From assembly GCA_030019205.1 (NCBI GenBank), contig JASEFH010000003.1, forward strand, positions 62,001-126,000: 64,000 bases of DNA, written 5' to 3'. Each line of letters begins with the position of its first letter. The first letter of the stretch is position 1. A program made the position numbers and the translations under genes. This DNA is from Methanomicrobiales archaeon (GTDB lineage Archaea > Halobacteriota > Methanomicrobia > Methanomicrobiales > JACTUA01). Under the pieces are notes generated by a model. That model was not told where the DNA came from. It made no database searches and saw only the letters and a program-made list of their open reading frames with translations. Of this stretch, positions 34,902-43,965 are shown piece after piece.

Positions 34902-35990
34902 ATGGCTGATCCCATCAGCGGGGCGCTGCTCGCCGGGCTGGCCTCGGTCCTGGACTACCTCTCGGCGCACGTGCTCACCTGCCTGGTGCCGGCCTTCTTC
35001 ATCGCCGGGGCGATTGCGGCGTTTGTCAAGAAGGACGCGATCCTGAAGTACTTCAGCGCGGACACGAAGAAGTCCGTCTCCTACAGCATCGCCGCCGTCT
35101 CGGGGACAGTCCTGGCGGTATGCAGCTGTACGATTCTGCCCATCTTCGCGGGCATCCTCAAGAAGGGGAGCGGCATCGGTCCGGCGACCACCTTCCTCTT
35201 CTCGGGTCCGGCGATCAACATCCTCGCCATCATCTATACGGCGAGGGTCCTGGGGGCGGATCTCGGGCTTGCCCGGGCGGTCTCAGCCGTGCTCCTCTCG
35301 GTCCTCCTCGGGCTTGCCATGGCATTCCTCTTCCGGAGCTACGACGGGGAGGCGAAGAAGGCGCCGGTGGTGCCGGTGGGCGGTGCCGTCTGCGAGGAGC
35401 GGTCGAACCGGATCACGCTTCTGTTCTTCGCCCTGCTCGTCGGGATCCTGGTCGTCGGCGCCGCACAGATCGACTGGTTCATCAAGTTCCCCATTCTCTA
35501 CGCCCTGACGCTCGGCGTTGCGATCCTGCTCGTCTACTACTTCGAGCGGGACGAGGTGACCGAGTGGGGGCTGGAGACCTGGGACCTCACAAAAAGGATC
35601 TTCCCCATCCTGATCGCGGGAACGTTCGTCGTCGGGATCATTGCCTTCTTCCTGCCGCCGGAGACCTTCCGCCCCTTCCTCGGGGGCAACTCCATCATAT
35701 CGTGCTTCCTGGCATCGATCCTGGGTGCGTTCCTCTACATGCCCACGCTCCTGGAAGTGCCCATCATCGGGACGACGTTCGGCTACTCCGTCGGGGTCAT
35801 GGGAGCCGGCCCGGCGCTCGCGCTTCTCCTGGCCGGGCCGACGATCAGCCTGCCGAGCATGCTGGTGCTCTACCGGATCCTGGGCGGGCGGAAGACGGCT
35901 GCGTACGTGGTCCTCGTCGTGATCCTCTCCACGCTCGCCGGGGTCCTCTTCGGCAACGTGCAGGGATTCATTCCGGCAGGGTGGTGCTGA
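34902..35990 (+). CDS. Permease of the ArsP/DUF318 family
   Basis: A 362-residue membrane protein with about 10 helices. The first half carries A-V-C-S-C-T-I-L-P-I-F-A-G-I, the conserved cysteine pair of this permease family; the second half begins after a hydrophilic loop near residue 150. Relatives export trivalent organoarsenicals such as methylarsenite, which fits the nearby arsM. The ATG is preceded by GGAGGGCA. The leader from the predicted start at about 34768 is about 130 nt long. Confidence 0.88.
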   Translation: MADPISGALLAGLASVLDYLSAHVLTCLVPAFFIAGAIAAFVKKDAILKYFSADTKKSVSYSIAAVSGTVLAVCSCTILPIFAGILKKGSGIGPATTFLFSGPAINILAIIYTARVLGADLGLARAVSAVLLSVLLGLAMAFLFRSYDGEAKKAPVVPVGGAVCEERSNRITLLFFALLVGILVVGAAQIDWFIKFPILYALTLGVAILLVYYFERDEVTEWGLETWDLTKRIFPILIAGTFVVGIIAFFLPPETFRPFLGGNSIISCFLASILGAFLYMPTLLEVPIIGTTFGYSVGVMGAGPALALLLAGPTISLPSMLVLYRILGGRKTAAYVVLVVILSTLAGVLFGNVQGFIPAGWC

Positions 35991-35991
35991 G

Positions 35992-36255
35992 GTGGAGAAG
36001 AAGCCCTGCTGCGCCGCGGAGGCCCTCCGCCGGGTGAAGCCGCTCTCCGTGGACGGAAAGACCGTCGGGATCGCCTGGCTGGAGCCCATCATCGAGGAGG
36101 TTGCAGCTCTGGATCTCGGGGGAGATGAGCAGATCGTCGCGGAGCTGGTGAAGCGGGTGAAGATCTACAACTACATCCCGCGGAGCGCTGAACACGCTTA
36201 TGCGGCAGCAATTTATGAGGAGTATAAGAAGTATGTATCCCACGATGAGGAATAA
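35992..36255 (+). CDS. Small cysteine-pair protein of the metalloid cluster
   Basis: An 87-residue acidic protein with an N-terminal K-P-C-C pair and a C-terminal R-V-K-I-Y-N-Y-I-P helix. Similar small proteins accompany ArsP-type permeases in methanogens and are sometimes labelled NAC-type factors, a name I think is unsupported. The GTG start lies 1 nt after the permease stop, with GGTGG just upstream, so translation is coupled. It may carry As(III) to the permease; that is inference. Confidence 0.72.
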   Translation: MEKKPCCAAEALRRVKPLSVDGKTVGIAWLEPIIEEVAALDLGGDEQIVAELVKRVKIYNYIPRSAEHAYAAAIYEEYKKYVSHDEE

Positions 36256-36282
36256 CGATGGGATCGAGAACCAAGGGGAGAT

Positions 36283-36522
36283 ATGATGGTCACAATTGAG
36301 GTGCTGGGCACCGGATGCCCGAAGTGCAGGCGGACGATCAGGAACGTGGAGGAAGCGGTGAAAGAGCTCAAGATCCAGGCTGATATCCGGAAAGTGGACG
36401 ACATCACCGAGATCATGAGCCGCGGGGTGATGCTCACCCCCGCCGTCTTCATCGACGGCGAAGAGAAGGTGGTGGGCCGCGTGCCCTGCGTCGAGGAGCT
36501 CAAGGAGCTGCTGCAGGGGTAA
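36283..36522 (+). CDS. Small thioredoxin-family protein (C-P-K-C), copy 1
   Basis: A 79-residue mini-thioredoxin with active site G-C-P-K-C near residue 11 and the cis-proline loop M-L-T-P-A-V-F near 50. Such proteins reduce disulfides or bind metals, and here could regenerate ArsC or the DGC protein. GGGGAG precedes the ATG. A close copy lies at 42086 and the two share a 30-bp identical stretch. It is followed after 1 nt by a DGC-type gene, the same arrangement as copy 2. Confidence 0.88.
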   Translation: MMVTIEVLGTGCPKCRRTIRNVEEAVKELKIQADIRKVDDITEIMSRGVMLTPAVFIDGEEKVVGRVPCVEELKELLQG

Positions 36523-36523
36523 C

Positions 36524-36985
36524 ATGACAGAAACACCGACATGCTCGTGCGGAGCAGATGAACCGCGACGGATCGTCTTTCCCTGCGCCGGCCAGGCAAA
36601 TACGGGGCAGCTCTCGAACATCGCCGCGGTCCGGCTGACCGAGGAAGGGTTCGGTAGCATCGCCTGCGTCGCGCTGCTGGCGACCGGGGCCGAAGGGCTC
36701 GTGAAGAACGCGAAGAATGCCGACGAGGTGGTCGTGATCGACGGGTGCCCGGCGGTCTGTGCGAAGAAGATCGCGGAAGCGCAGGGCATCGTCCCGGCCC
36801 AGCACGTCATTGTCACCGAGTGCGGGATCGAGAAAGGGCCGTCCCGCTCCTATACGGAGGACGATATCGAGACGGTCGTCGCGGCGGTGTGGCGCGGCGA
36901 GGGGAGGCGGAGAAGCACCAAAAAGAGAGAGCCGTCCGCTGGGCCTTCCAGCGGCTGCGGGTGCGGCTGCGACGGGCCCTGTTGA
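36524..36985 (+). CDS. DGC-type putative zinc-binding protein, copy 1
   Basis: A 153-residue protein with the DGC family pattern: a strand ending C-A-G-Q-A-N-T-G-Q, then V-I-D-G-C-P-A-V-C-A near residue 70, and V-T-E-C-G-I near 100. The N-terminus adds C-S-C-G and the C-terminus a tail with G-C-G-C-G-C. The many cysteines suggest soft-metal or metalloid binding, but no activity is known for the family. Two relatives are at 37810 and 42327. Confidence 0.82.
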   Translation: MTETPTCSCGADEPRRIVFPCAGQANTGQLSNIAAVRLTEEGFGSIACVALLATGAEGLVKNAKNADEVVVIDGCPAVCAKKIAEAQGIVPAQHVIVTECGIEKGPSRSYTEDDIETVVAAVWRGEGRRRSTKKREPSAGPSSGCGCGCDGPC

Positions 36986-37033
36986 AGATCTTTCGGCGCA
37001 ATGATGTAGCCAATCAGAAAAAAGGATGGTTTG

Positions 37034-37807
37034 ATGACGTCAATCGGGTTTATCGGGGGAGGACGGGTCGCCCGGATCCTCCTGGGTGGATGGCAGCACG
37101 CCGGCAGAATGCCGGAGCGTGTCGTGGTGAGCGATCCGAGTGCAGATTCCCTGCGGGAGTTGCAGAGCCGGTTCCCCGGGATTCACGCGATACCGGGTGC
37201 AAATCCAGATGCGGCATATCAGGATATCGTGCTGCTCGCCGTACATCCGCCCGTGGCACCAGCCATCCTCGCCGAGATCGTGCCGGTGCTGCAACCCGGC
37301 ACGATCGTGGTCTCGCTGATGCCGAAGGTCTCGATCGCCCGGATCGCGTCGATGCTCGGCGGGTTCCAGCGGATCGTACGGATGATCCCGAACGCTGCAT
37401 CGGTCGTCGGCAGGGGATACAATCCAATCGCCTTCTCCCCGGCGCTCTCGGGGCAGGAACGCAGCAGGATCGTCGCGCTCCTCGCGCCCCTGGGCGACTG
37501 CCCGGAAGTGCCCGAGGAGCACCTCGAGGCGTATGCCGTGCTGACCGCGATGGGGCCGACCTACCTCTGGTTCCAGTTCGATGCGCTGACGAAGCTGGGA
37601 GTCGCGTTCGGGCTTCCGGCGAGCGCGGCGGCCGAGGGCGTGCTGAAGATGGCCGAGGGGGCGATCGCGACGATGGCAGGATCGGGACTCACGCCTGCCG
37701 GGGTGATGGATCTCGTGCCGGTAAAACCCCTGGGCGAGGACGAGGCGGTCATCCGGGACTGCTACGAGAGACGGCTGCGGGGCATGTACGCGATGCTGAA
37801 GGGGTAG
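37034..37807 (+). CDS. Pyrroline-5-carboxylate reductase-like protein
   Basis: A 257-residue NAD(P)-binding protein related to ProC. It opens I-G-F-I-G-G-G-R-V-A, has L-L-A-V-H-P-P where ProC has A-V-K-P, and carries a C-terminal helical dimerisation domain with A-M-G-P-T-Y in place of G-S-G-P-A-Y. The changed motifs and its place between two DGC genes argue against a plain role in proline synthesis. It might reduce a metalloid-linked or thiol-linked intermediate. AAGGATGG lies 4 nt before the ATG. Confidence 0.8.
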   Translation: MTSIGFIGGGRVARILLGGWQHAGRMPERVVVSDPSADSLRELQSRFPGIHAIPGANPDAAYQDIVLLAVHPPVAPAILAEIVPVLQPGTIVVSLMPKVSIARIASMLGGFQRIVRMIPNAASVVGRGYNPIAFSPALSGQERSRIVALLAPLGDCPEVPEEHLEAYAVLTAMGPTYLWFQFDALTKLGVAFGLPASAAAEGVLKMAEGAIATMAGSGLTPAGVMDLVPVKPLGEDEAVIRDCYERRLRGMYAMLKG

Positions 37808-37809
37808 CC

Positions 37810-38163
37810 GTGAGACTGATCGTCACCTGTTCGGGGATCTCCAACACCGGCAAGCTGACGACGCAGGTCGCCACGGCGCTCATGCGGTCCCGGCCCGGGG
37901 CCTTCGTCTGGGTGAAGGCACAGAAACCCCCCGGTGAGATCCAGGCGTGCGCCGGGGACGCCGAGGAGCTCGTGGTGATCGACGGCTGTTCGGACTGCTG
38001 TGCAACGAAGAAGATCCGGGCTGCCGGGGTTGGGCTCCCCTGCCGCTGCCACGTCGTGGCAACCGAGTGCGGCGTGGTGAAGAACGGCATGGCCGATGTG
38101 CAGTACGGGGAGATCGAACAGGTGATGCGGGAGGTCGCCCGCATCCTGGGAGGCCTCCGCTAG
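37810..38163 (+). CDS. DGC-type putative zinc-binding protein, copy 2
   Basis: A 117-residue protein with V-T-C-S-G-I-S-N-T-G-K at the start, V-V-I-D-G-C-S-D-C-C-A near residue 55 and V-A-T-E-C-G-V near 92, the same three blocks as the other two DGC proteins but without Cys-rich tails. The GTG start is 2 nt after the upstream stop, implying translational coupling. Confidence 0.8.
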   Translation: MRLIVTCSGISNTGKLTTQVATALMRSRPGAFVWVKAQKPPGEIQACAGDAEELVVIDGCSDCCATKKIRAAGVGLPCRCHVVATECGVVKNGMADVQYGEIEQVMREVARILGGLR

Positions 38164-38185
38164 GAGCGTACGGAGAGTGCAAAGT

Positions 38186-38872
38186 GTGAAGATCTGTATT
38201 TTAAGCGACGGCAAGTTCGGGGACCGGGCCTATGAGGTCATCGGTGAGAAGTTCCCCGTGGAGTTCATCCGGGTGCCGTACTTCGCCTCCCCCGTGGTGG
38301 ACGACCTGGACCTGGACATCCCGAAGTGCGACCTCTACATCTCGTATGCCCGGCACCCGGATGTTGCCCGCGCCATCGCGGAGAAGGGGGTGCCCACCAT
38401 CCTCGGGATCAGTTTCGGGCCGGGATTCCTGCGGCAGGTGCGGGAAGCGAACGAGAACGTGGTCGCACCGCTGACCATGTGCTCTCTCGAAGACAACACC
38501 TGGATGGACGCGGTGAACGAGTACACCCGGGTCTTCGGCAGACCGCGCTTCGAGGTGGAGATCGAGGACGGGCGGTTCAAAATGGTCCGGGTGCTGCGGG
38601 GATCCCCCTGCGGCTCGACAGTTGCCGCTGCCGCCGAACTCGTCGGCCAGCCGGTCACGCCGGAGGCGATCCGCCACTTCGGGCTGCGGATCTGCCACTT
38701 CTGCCGGGCCCCGAGGTTCGGGAAGACCTGCGACAAGGAGGTGGCCGGCGTCCTCCAGATGCGGGAACTGCTGGATGCGATCCGCCGTTCGTCCGAGGCT
38801 GACCAGAACCAGCTGCGGGCGTTTGCCGACGAAGTCGAGGAGATCTATAAGCAAAAAGTGGAGCATCTGTGA
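38186..38872 (+). CDS. DUF166 protein
   Basis: A 228-residue archaeal protein of the DUF166 family, once annotated as a putative thymidylate synthase without proof. It has L-S-D-G-K-F-G-D-R near residue 5, a R-G-S-P-C-G-S-T block and a C-terminal H-F-C-R-A-P-R-F-G-K-T-C pattern whose cysteines could hold a metal. GTG 38186 has GGAG at a good distance; GTG 38177 is an alternative. Its place here suggests a metalloid or one-carbon role, unproven. Confidence 0.83.
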   Translation: MKICILSDGKFGDRAYEVIGEKFPVEFIRVPYFASPVVDDLDLDIPKCDLYISYARHPDVARAIAEKGVPTILGISFGPGFLRQVREANENVVAPLTMCSLEDNTWMDAVNEYTRVFGRPRFEVEIEDGRFKMVRVLRGSPCGSTVAAAAELVGQPVTPEAIRHFGLRICHFCRAPRFGKTCDKEVAGVLQMRELLDAIRRSSEADQNQLRAFADEVEEIYKQKVEHL

Positions 38873-38906
38873 GCTTTCAATACGTTCCAGAAGAGAGGGA
38901 GTTAGA

Positions 38907-39296
38907 ATGAACGATCAGAAGCTGCTGGTCATCGAGTGGAAGCACCTCGATGTGGAAGGCGAGACCTGCGAACGGTGTGCGGGCACGATCCAGGAGATCC
39001 GCCGCGCCGTCGAGGGGTTGCAGAAAGAAGGGAAACTGGAGGGGATCACGGTCCGCATCCGGGATACCCCGCTCTCCGCAGACCGGATCGGCGAGTCGAA
39101 CGCGATCCTGATCAACGGGGTTCCGATCGAGGCGATCGTGGCCGCGGAGGTCGCCCCCACGCCCTGCCCCTCCTGCTCGACTCTGACGGGGCAGGAGAGC
39201 TGCTGCCGGGCTCTGGATGTGGGCGGCACCCGGTACGAGCAGGTGCCGGCGGATCTCATCCGCTCCGCTGTGCTCAGGATGCTCGCGTATCTTTAG
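38907..39296 (+). CDS. DUF2703 protein
   Basis: A 129-residue protein with the DUF2703 signature W-K-H-L-D-V-E-G-E-T-C-E-R-C near residue 11, a central I-L-I-N-G-V-P-I-E strand as in thioredoxin-like folds, and a second cluster C-P-S-C ... C-C-R. Probably thioredoxin-like and metal- or metalloid-binding. GGGAG precedes the ATG by 6 nt. It sits just upstream of acr3. Confidence 0.83.
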   Translation: MNDQKLLVIEWKHLDVEGETCERCAGTIQEIRRAVEGLQKEGKLEGITVRIRDTPLSADRIGESNAILINGVPIEAIVAAEVAPTPCPSCSTLTGQESCCRALDVGGTRYEQVPADLIRSAVLRMLAYL

Positions 39297-39326
39297 GGAT
39301 TCCGAGGGAGAGAAACACGACCATCT

Positions 39327-40403
39327 ATGGTAAAAGAACGGCAACTCTCATTCTTTGAGAAGTACCTGACACTCTGGGTGGGCCTCTGCATCATCGGCGG
39401 CATCCTCCTCGGGAGGCTGGCCCCCGGCGTCGCTACTGCGCTCGACGCCCTCTCGATTTACCAGGTCTCGATCCCGATAGCGATCGCCCTCTTCTTCATG
39501 ATGTACCCGATCATGGTGAAGATCGACTTTGCCGAGGTGATCCGGGCGGCAAGGACCCCGCGGCCGGTGGGGCTCACGCTCTTCCTCAACTGGGCGATCA
39601 AGCCCTTCACGATGTACCTGATCGCCTCGTTCTTCCTGGGATACCTCTTTGTCGGCTTCATCCCGGGCACAGAGATCCTGCCGAATGGCGTGGAGGTGGA
39701 GCTCTGGCGGAGCTACGTCGCCGGCTGCATCCTCCTCGGCATCGCCCCCTGCACCGCCATGGTGCTGATGTGGAGCTACCTGGCCCGGGGCAACGACGGC
39801 CTGACGCTCGTGATGGTCGCGATCAACTCCTTAACGATGCTCGTGCTCTACGCACCGCTCGGCGGCTTCCTGCTCGGGGTGAACGCAATGCCCATCCCCT
39901 GGGAGACGATCCTGCTCTCCGTGGGGATCTACGTCGCCCTCCCGTTAGTGGCCGGCTACTACTCCCGGAAGTGGGCCATCCGGAGGAAGGGGATGCCCTG
40001 GTTCGAGAGCCGCTTCCTCCCCGTGCTCACCCCGGTGAGCATCGCGGCCCTCCTCGGTACGCTTGTCCTCCTCTTCTCCTTCAAAGGGGACGTCATCGTG
40101 GCGAACCCGCTCACCATCCTCTGGATCGCGATCCCCCTCTTCATCCAGACGGTGCTGATCTTCACCCTCGGCTACATCGCCGCCTGGCAGCTGCGGTTCG
40201 ACTACCGGGATGCCGCGCCGGCGTCGATGATCGGGGCCTCCAACCACTTCGAGGTGGCGATCGCGACGGCCACGATCCTCTTCGGGCTCCAGTCAGGGGC
40301 AGCGCTCGCAACGGTGGTCGGTGTCCTGATCGAGGTGCCGGTGATGCTGATGCTGGTCAAGATCTGTTTACGAACCCAGAACATATTCGGGGGTGCCGCA
40401 TGA
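39327..40403 (+). CDS. acr3: Acr3-type arsenite efflux permease
   Basis: Exports As(III) across the cytoplasmic membrane. The 358-aa protein has ten predicted helices, the conserved cysteine in [11 protein letters not shown]-x-I-K-P-F near residue 88 and E-V-A-I-A-T-A near 310, all typical of Acr3. Its last four bases overlap the start of the stress-protein gene (ATGA). Confidence 0.93.
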   Translation: MVKERQLSFFEKYLTLWVGLCIIGGILLGRLAPGVATALDALSIYQVSIPIAIALFFMMYPIMVKIDFAEVIRAARTPRPVGLTLFLNWAIKPFTMYLIASFFLGYLFVGFIPGTEILPNGVEVELWRSYVAGCILLGIAPCTAMVLMWSYLARGNDGLTLVMVAINSLTMLVLYAPLGGFLLGVNAMPIPWETILLSVGIYVALPLVAGYYSRKWAIRRKGMPWFESRFLPVLTPVSIAALLGTLVLLFSFKGDVIVANPLTILWIAIPLFIQTVLIFTLGYIAAWQLRFDYRDAAPASMIGASNHFEVAIATATILFGLQSGAALATVVGVLIEVPVMLMLVKICLRTQNIFGGAA

Positions 40404-41263
40404 GAGGAACCATTCTCGTACCTCTCGAGATGGCGGAGAGCGCCGAGAAGATCCTCTCCGCCGTGGAGGAACTGGCGCGGGCGGGCATCGAGAAGGTCGC
40501 CCTCCTGCACGTGATGAGCGTCCGGCATACCCTCGCGGATCCCGCGATCCGCCGGTATGACGAAGCAAAAATGAAGGAGTGGAAGGATCGGCTCCTCGCC
40601 TGCGGGGTGAAGGCGGTCACGACCGGGGTGGTGGACGGCTTCCCTGCATACGAGATCCTGGAGCGGTCGAAAGACCCGGACGTTTCTCTCGTCGTCATGG
40701 GATCCCGAGGGAGCACGCAGCTCTCCCGGCTCCTCCTCGGGAGCACCACGGAAGAGGTGCTCCACTCGGTGCGGAAGCCCCTGTTCGTTGTGCGCCTCCA
40801 GATCCTGGAGGCCGAGGGTGGCCTGGTCTGCCGCCTCTCGACGGATCGGCTCTTCAGGCGCATCCTGTACGCGACAGACTTCTCCAAAGACGCCCTGCTC
40901 TGTATCCCCTGCCTCTCCTGGCTGGCGGCAGCCCGCCCGGAGGAGCTGATCGTCGCTCACATCCAGGACACCCGGCGCCTGGGCCACGTCACGGAGGAGC
41001 AGATGGCAGAGTTCAACCGACGGGATACCGAACGGCTGGAAGCGCTCAAAGAGCAGTTCGAGCGTGCAGGGTTCGGGAAGGTGACCACGGTGCTCCGCAC
41101 GGGAAATGCGATTGCCGAACTCCTGGAGCTCGCCCGCACCCGCGAGCCCACCCTGATCGTGATGGGCGCGAAGGGGCGCACGGGCGTCCGCGAGATGCTG
41201 CTCGGAGGTGTGACCGAGACGATCGTCCACCAGGCACCGGTCCACGTGCTGGTGATGCGGTAA
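40400..41263 (+). CDS. Tandem universal stress protein, copy 1
   Basis: A 287-residue cytosolic protein with two UspA domains. Each ends in a G-S-R-G-S or G-A-K-G-R-T-G loop that binds ATP phosphate in related proteins; domain 2 starts near residue 150 (I-L-Y-A-T-D-F-S). Translationally coupled to acr3. The two-domain gene at 47021 is a close relative: both share segments such as A-H-I-Q-D-T-R and E-F-N-R-R-D. Confidence 0.88.
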   Translation: MRGTILVPLEMAESAEKILSAVEELARAGIEKVALLHVMSVRHTLADPAIRRYDEAKMKEWKDRLLACGVKAVTTGVVDGFPAYEILERSKDPDVSLVVMGSRGSTQLSRLLLGSTTEEVLHSVRKPLFVVRLQILEAEGGLVCRLSTDRLFRRILYATDFSKDALLCIPCLSWLAAARPEELIVAHIQDTRRLGHVTEEQMAEFNRRDTERLEALKEQFERAGFGKVTTVLRTGNAIAELLELARTREPTLIVMGAKGRTGVREMLLGGVTETIVHQAPVHVLVMR

Positions 41264-41377
41264 GCGGGAGGATGGTGCGTGGTATACGTGAGAATTCAGG
41301 CATCTTGCGGGATACATCAGGATGAGCCTGTGGCCCCTGCAGTGAAAAGGCGGTGAATATCGTACCGGGTCCAGACC

Positions 41378-41895
41378 GTGCCAGAGGACACACTTTCTGG
41401 CCCGGACACTGTTCGTGAATGGCAAAAGGATGAACCGTCAAGAAGGAAAGAACTGTCGTTTCACAAGGTGCTTTACACGACGGATTTCTCTGCAGACGCA
41501 GGGGGGCGATCCCCTATCGCAGGGGCCGAAGAGATGGTTGTACCCCGCATCATCGAAGTCTTCGGGTTTGCATCCATCATGGAGGGATCTCGGAGATCGG
41601 GTCTGGATCCGAAGACCTTCAAGGAGGATGCTCTCGAGCCGATGGCCCGAGTGGAGCGGAAGAGGGCCGGAGAAGTCCAAGGGCGGATCCAGCGGGAAGG
41701 GCCGAAGGCGGAGGTGAGAATCGAGTTCGGGAAATCCCGCGGCATCATCGCCCGTGTCGCAGAAGAAGAGGAGGATGCGGGTATCATCGTGATAGGTGCG
41801 CAGGGAAAGGGGGGAAGATTTGGGCAGCCATCCTCGGGAGCGTCTCCGAAGGAACCCTCCGCCGTGCGAAGGTGCCTGCATTCGTGGTGCGATGA
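41378..41895 (+). pseudogene. Frameshifted single-domain universal stress protein
   Basis: The frame shows F-H-K-V-L-Y-T-T-D-F-S (from about 41460), a shortened middle and I-I-V-I-G-A-Q-G-K-G-G, then loses the family pattern. In another frame from about 41828 the expected end follows: A-I-L-G-S-V-S-E-G-T ... V-P-A-F-V-V-R and stop at 41893-41895. A one-base change near 41815-41825 therefore breaks the ATP-binding loop. Extra loss near residue 40 of the domain is likely. Confidence 0.72.
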
Positions 41896-42085
41896 ACCCC
41901 CTGTGAGGAATCGTGGTGTCGTGCAGGGATGGTTCACATCCGTGGATGGAACATGCAGGGGTGTTCCTCGGTAGGGAGGGATACGATCCGGACTGCGCCG
42001 GCAGGGGGGTTGATCCCTTTCGGGAAGTATGCATGCGAAGCACCGGCAGCGACGCTGGTGAGGAAATGGAAGGATGTGATCGTGT

Positions 42086-42322
42086 TTGAGAAAGATTGAG
42101 ATACTGGGCACCGGATGCACGAAGTGCAGACAGACGATCAGGAACGTGGAGGAAGCGGTGAAGGACCTGGGGATCCAGGCGGAGATCGTGAAAGTCGATG
42201 ACCTCACCGAGATCCTGGACCGAGGGGTGATGCTGACGCCGGCCCTCTTCGTCGACGGCGAGGCGAAGGTGGTGGGCCGTGTGGCGGATGTAAAAGAGAT
42301 AAAAGAGATCCTGAAGGGGTGA
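42086..42322 (+). CDS. Small thioredoxin-family protein (C-T-K-C), copy 2
   Basis: A 78-residue mini-thioredoxin with G-C-T-K-C and the M-L-T-P-A-L-F cis-proline loop. It is highly similar to copy 1 at 36283 in both protein and DNA, indicating a recent duplication. The start is probably TTG at 42086, with GGAAGG upstream. A DGC-type gene follows after 4 nt. Confidence 0.85.
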   Translation: MRKIEILGTGCTKCRQTIRNVEEAVKDLGIQAEIVKVDDLTEILDRGVMLTPALFVDGEAKVVGRVADVKEIKEILKG

Positions 42323-42326
42323 AAAG

Positions 42327-42719
42327 ATGAAAGAAGATGCATCGTGCGTGTGCGGCGGACCGGGCGTCTCCGAGGGTGGGAAGAGACGGGTGCTCTTTTC
42401 GTGCGCGGGGGCCTCCAGCACCGGGCAGGTCTCGAACTCTGCGGCAGTGCAGCTGGCGCTTGAAGGCTACGGTATCCTGGCATGCACGGCGGGGCTTGCA
42501 GTGCAGGCGCCCTCCACGCTCCAGAAAGTAGAAACGGCCGAAGAACTCGTTGCCATCGATGGCTGCGCGGTTGCCTGCGCCCGGAAGATCCTGGAGAGGG
42601 AGGGGCTTACCGCAGACGTCCACCTTGTTGTTACGGATCTGGGAGTGAAGAAGACTGGCGACCCGATCCCGGGCGAGGACGAGATCGAGGTTGTCGTGGC
42701 GGAGGCCTGGAAACGGTAG
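42327..42719 (+). CDS. DGC-type putative zinc-binding protein, copy 3
   Basis: A 130-residue relative of the proteins at 36524 and 37810: C-A-G-A-S-S-T-G-Q near residue 28, A-I-D-G-C-A-V-A-C-A near 72, and V-T-D-L-G-V in place of V-T-E-C-G, so one cysteine is lost. The N-terminal C-V-C-G pair is kept. GGGGTGAAAAG precedes the ATG. Confidence 0.82.
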   Translation: MKEDASCVCGGPGVSEGGKRRVLFSCAGASSTGQVSNSAAVQLALEGYGILACTAGLAVQAPSTLQKVETAEELVAIDGCAVACARKILEREGLTADVHLVVTDLGVKKTGDPIPGEDEIEVVVAEAWKR

Positions 42720-42748
42720 AAGGATGCACAGCGGTACGTGATCGTAAA

Positions 42749-43528
42749 ATGACTGACATTACAGCAGAAGAAGTGCGAAGGCTGGCCTCCGTGATGAAGG
42801 ACGCCCTCGGACTCTCCGGATCCCCGATCGGAGTGCGGTTCCTGAAGACCGATACGGAGGTCCCGGGTGCGGAGCCGGCGAAAGGTCACCGCTACTGCCA
42901 GGCGCTGATGCGGGCCCGCCACGGGGACCACGTGGTGGTGACGGAGAAGACGATTTCGTGCCCTGCGGCGGCACGGGCTTTTGGGTTCCGGCCGCTCCCG
43001 GAACCCCTCCGGAGCGGCAAGGGATTGATGGGGTTCGGCATCACTGCAGAAGAAGCGGTGGGGAAGACGATGTTCGAGCGGATGCCGGTCCTCGAACCGG
43101 GGCAGGTCGTCCAGCTGGATGTCTTCCCGCTCGATAGGGCGGAGGAGGTGCCGGATCTGGTTGTCGTGGAGGACGAGGCCGAGAAGCTGATGTGGATCGT
43201 CCTCTCCTACATGCACGCCACGGGCGGGGAGCGGGTCGCGGGATCCACGGCAGTCCTCCAGGCGACCTGCGTGGACTCCACCGTTGTGCCGTACCTGGAG
43301 AACCGCCTGAATTTCGGTCTCGGCTGCTACGGCTGCCGGGATGCGACGGATATCGGGCCGGGAGAGACGGTCCTGGGTTTCCCGGCGGACTTCCTCCCGG
43401 CAATCGTCGAGCACCTCGAATACCTGAAGAAGAAAGCGCTCCCGCATTCCCGCGAGACGCACGCTCTCGCTGCCCTGAAAAAGCATATGGCCAGGGACCA
43501 CCCCCGGGAGTCCTGCTCCACATTCTGA
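42749..43528 (+). CDS. DUF169 protein
   Basis: A 259-residue member of the archaeal/bacterial DUF169 family, function unknown. Conserved blocks seen: P-I-G-V-R-F near residue 27, Y-C-Q-A-L-M-R-A near 50, E-K-T-I-S-C-P-A-A near 70, and the C-terminal G-L-G-C-Y-G-C-R-D near 195. The repeated cysteines again suggest a metal or metalloid site. It lies between the Trx-DGC pair and arsC in one run of plus-strand genes. Confidence 0.83.
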   Translation: MTDITAEEVRRLASVMKDALGLSGSPIGVRFLKTDTEVPGAEPAKGHRYCQALMRARHGDHVVVTEKTISCPAAARAFGFRPLPEPLRSGKGLMGFGITAEEAVGKTMFERMPVLEPGQVVQLDVFPLDRAEEVPDLVVVEDEAEKLMWIVLSYMHATGGERVAGSTAVLQATCVDSTVVPYLENRLNFGLGCYGCRDATDIGPGETVLGFPADFLPAIVEHLEYLKKKALPHSRETHALAALKKHMARDHPRESCSTF

Positions 43529-43542
43529 GAGGGAGGGGTAGC

Positions 43543-43965
43543 ATGAAAAAGAAAGTACTCTTCATCTGCACGCACAACGCCGCCCGCTCCCAGATGGCGG
43601 AGGGCTACCTGCGGGCCCGCTACGGCGACCGCTACGAGGCCTCTAGCGCCGGGACGCAGCCGACGCGATTGAGCCCCCGCGCGGTCCGCGTGATGCAGGA
43701 GATCGGCATCGACATCTCCGGGCAGCGCTCCAAGCCGCTCGAGGAGTTCTTCGATAGGGAGGTGGACCTCGCCGTCACGATCTGCGACGAGGCCACGGCG
43801 GCCTGCCCCTTCTGCCCGGGCGCAAAAGAAGTCGTCCACCAGGCGTTTGCGGACCCCGAACACCTGACCGGGACGGAGGAGGAGGTCCTCGCCGGCTACC
43901 GGCGCGTGCGCGACGGGATCGCCCGCTGGATCGATGCCACCTTCGGGGGCGTCAAGAAAGCCTGA
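43543..43965 (+). CDS. arsC: Arsenate reductase, thioredoxin-coupled (LMW-PTP fold)
   Basis: Reduces As(V) to As(III) for export by Acr3. The 140-aa protein has the P-loop C9-T-H-N-A-A-R15 and the relay cysteines Cys81 and Cys88, matching Cys10/Cys82/Cys89 of the staphylococcal enzyme, and a D-P general acid near 104. The thioredoxins in the operon are likely reductants. GGGAGGGG precedes the ATG. Confidence 0.95.
   Translation: MKKKVLFICTHNAARSQMAEGYLRARYGDRYEASSAGTQPTRLSPRAVRVMQEIGIDISGQRSKPLEEFFDREVDLAVTICDEATAACPFCPGAKEVVHQAFADPEHLTGTEEEVLAGYRRVRDGIARWIDATFGGVKKA

Noticed and set aside
37034-37807. Standard proC for proline synthesis
   Set aside because: The A-V-K-P and G-S-G-P-A-Y motifs are altered and the gene is embedded between DGC genes in an arsenic operon, so only a P5CR-like label is used.
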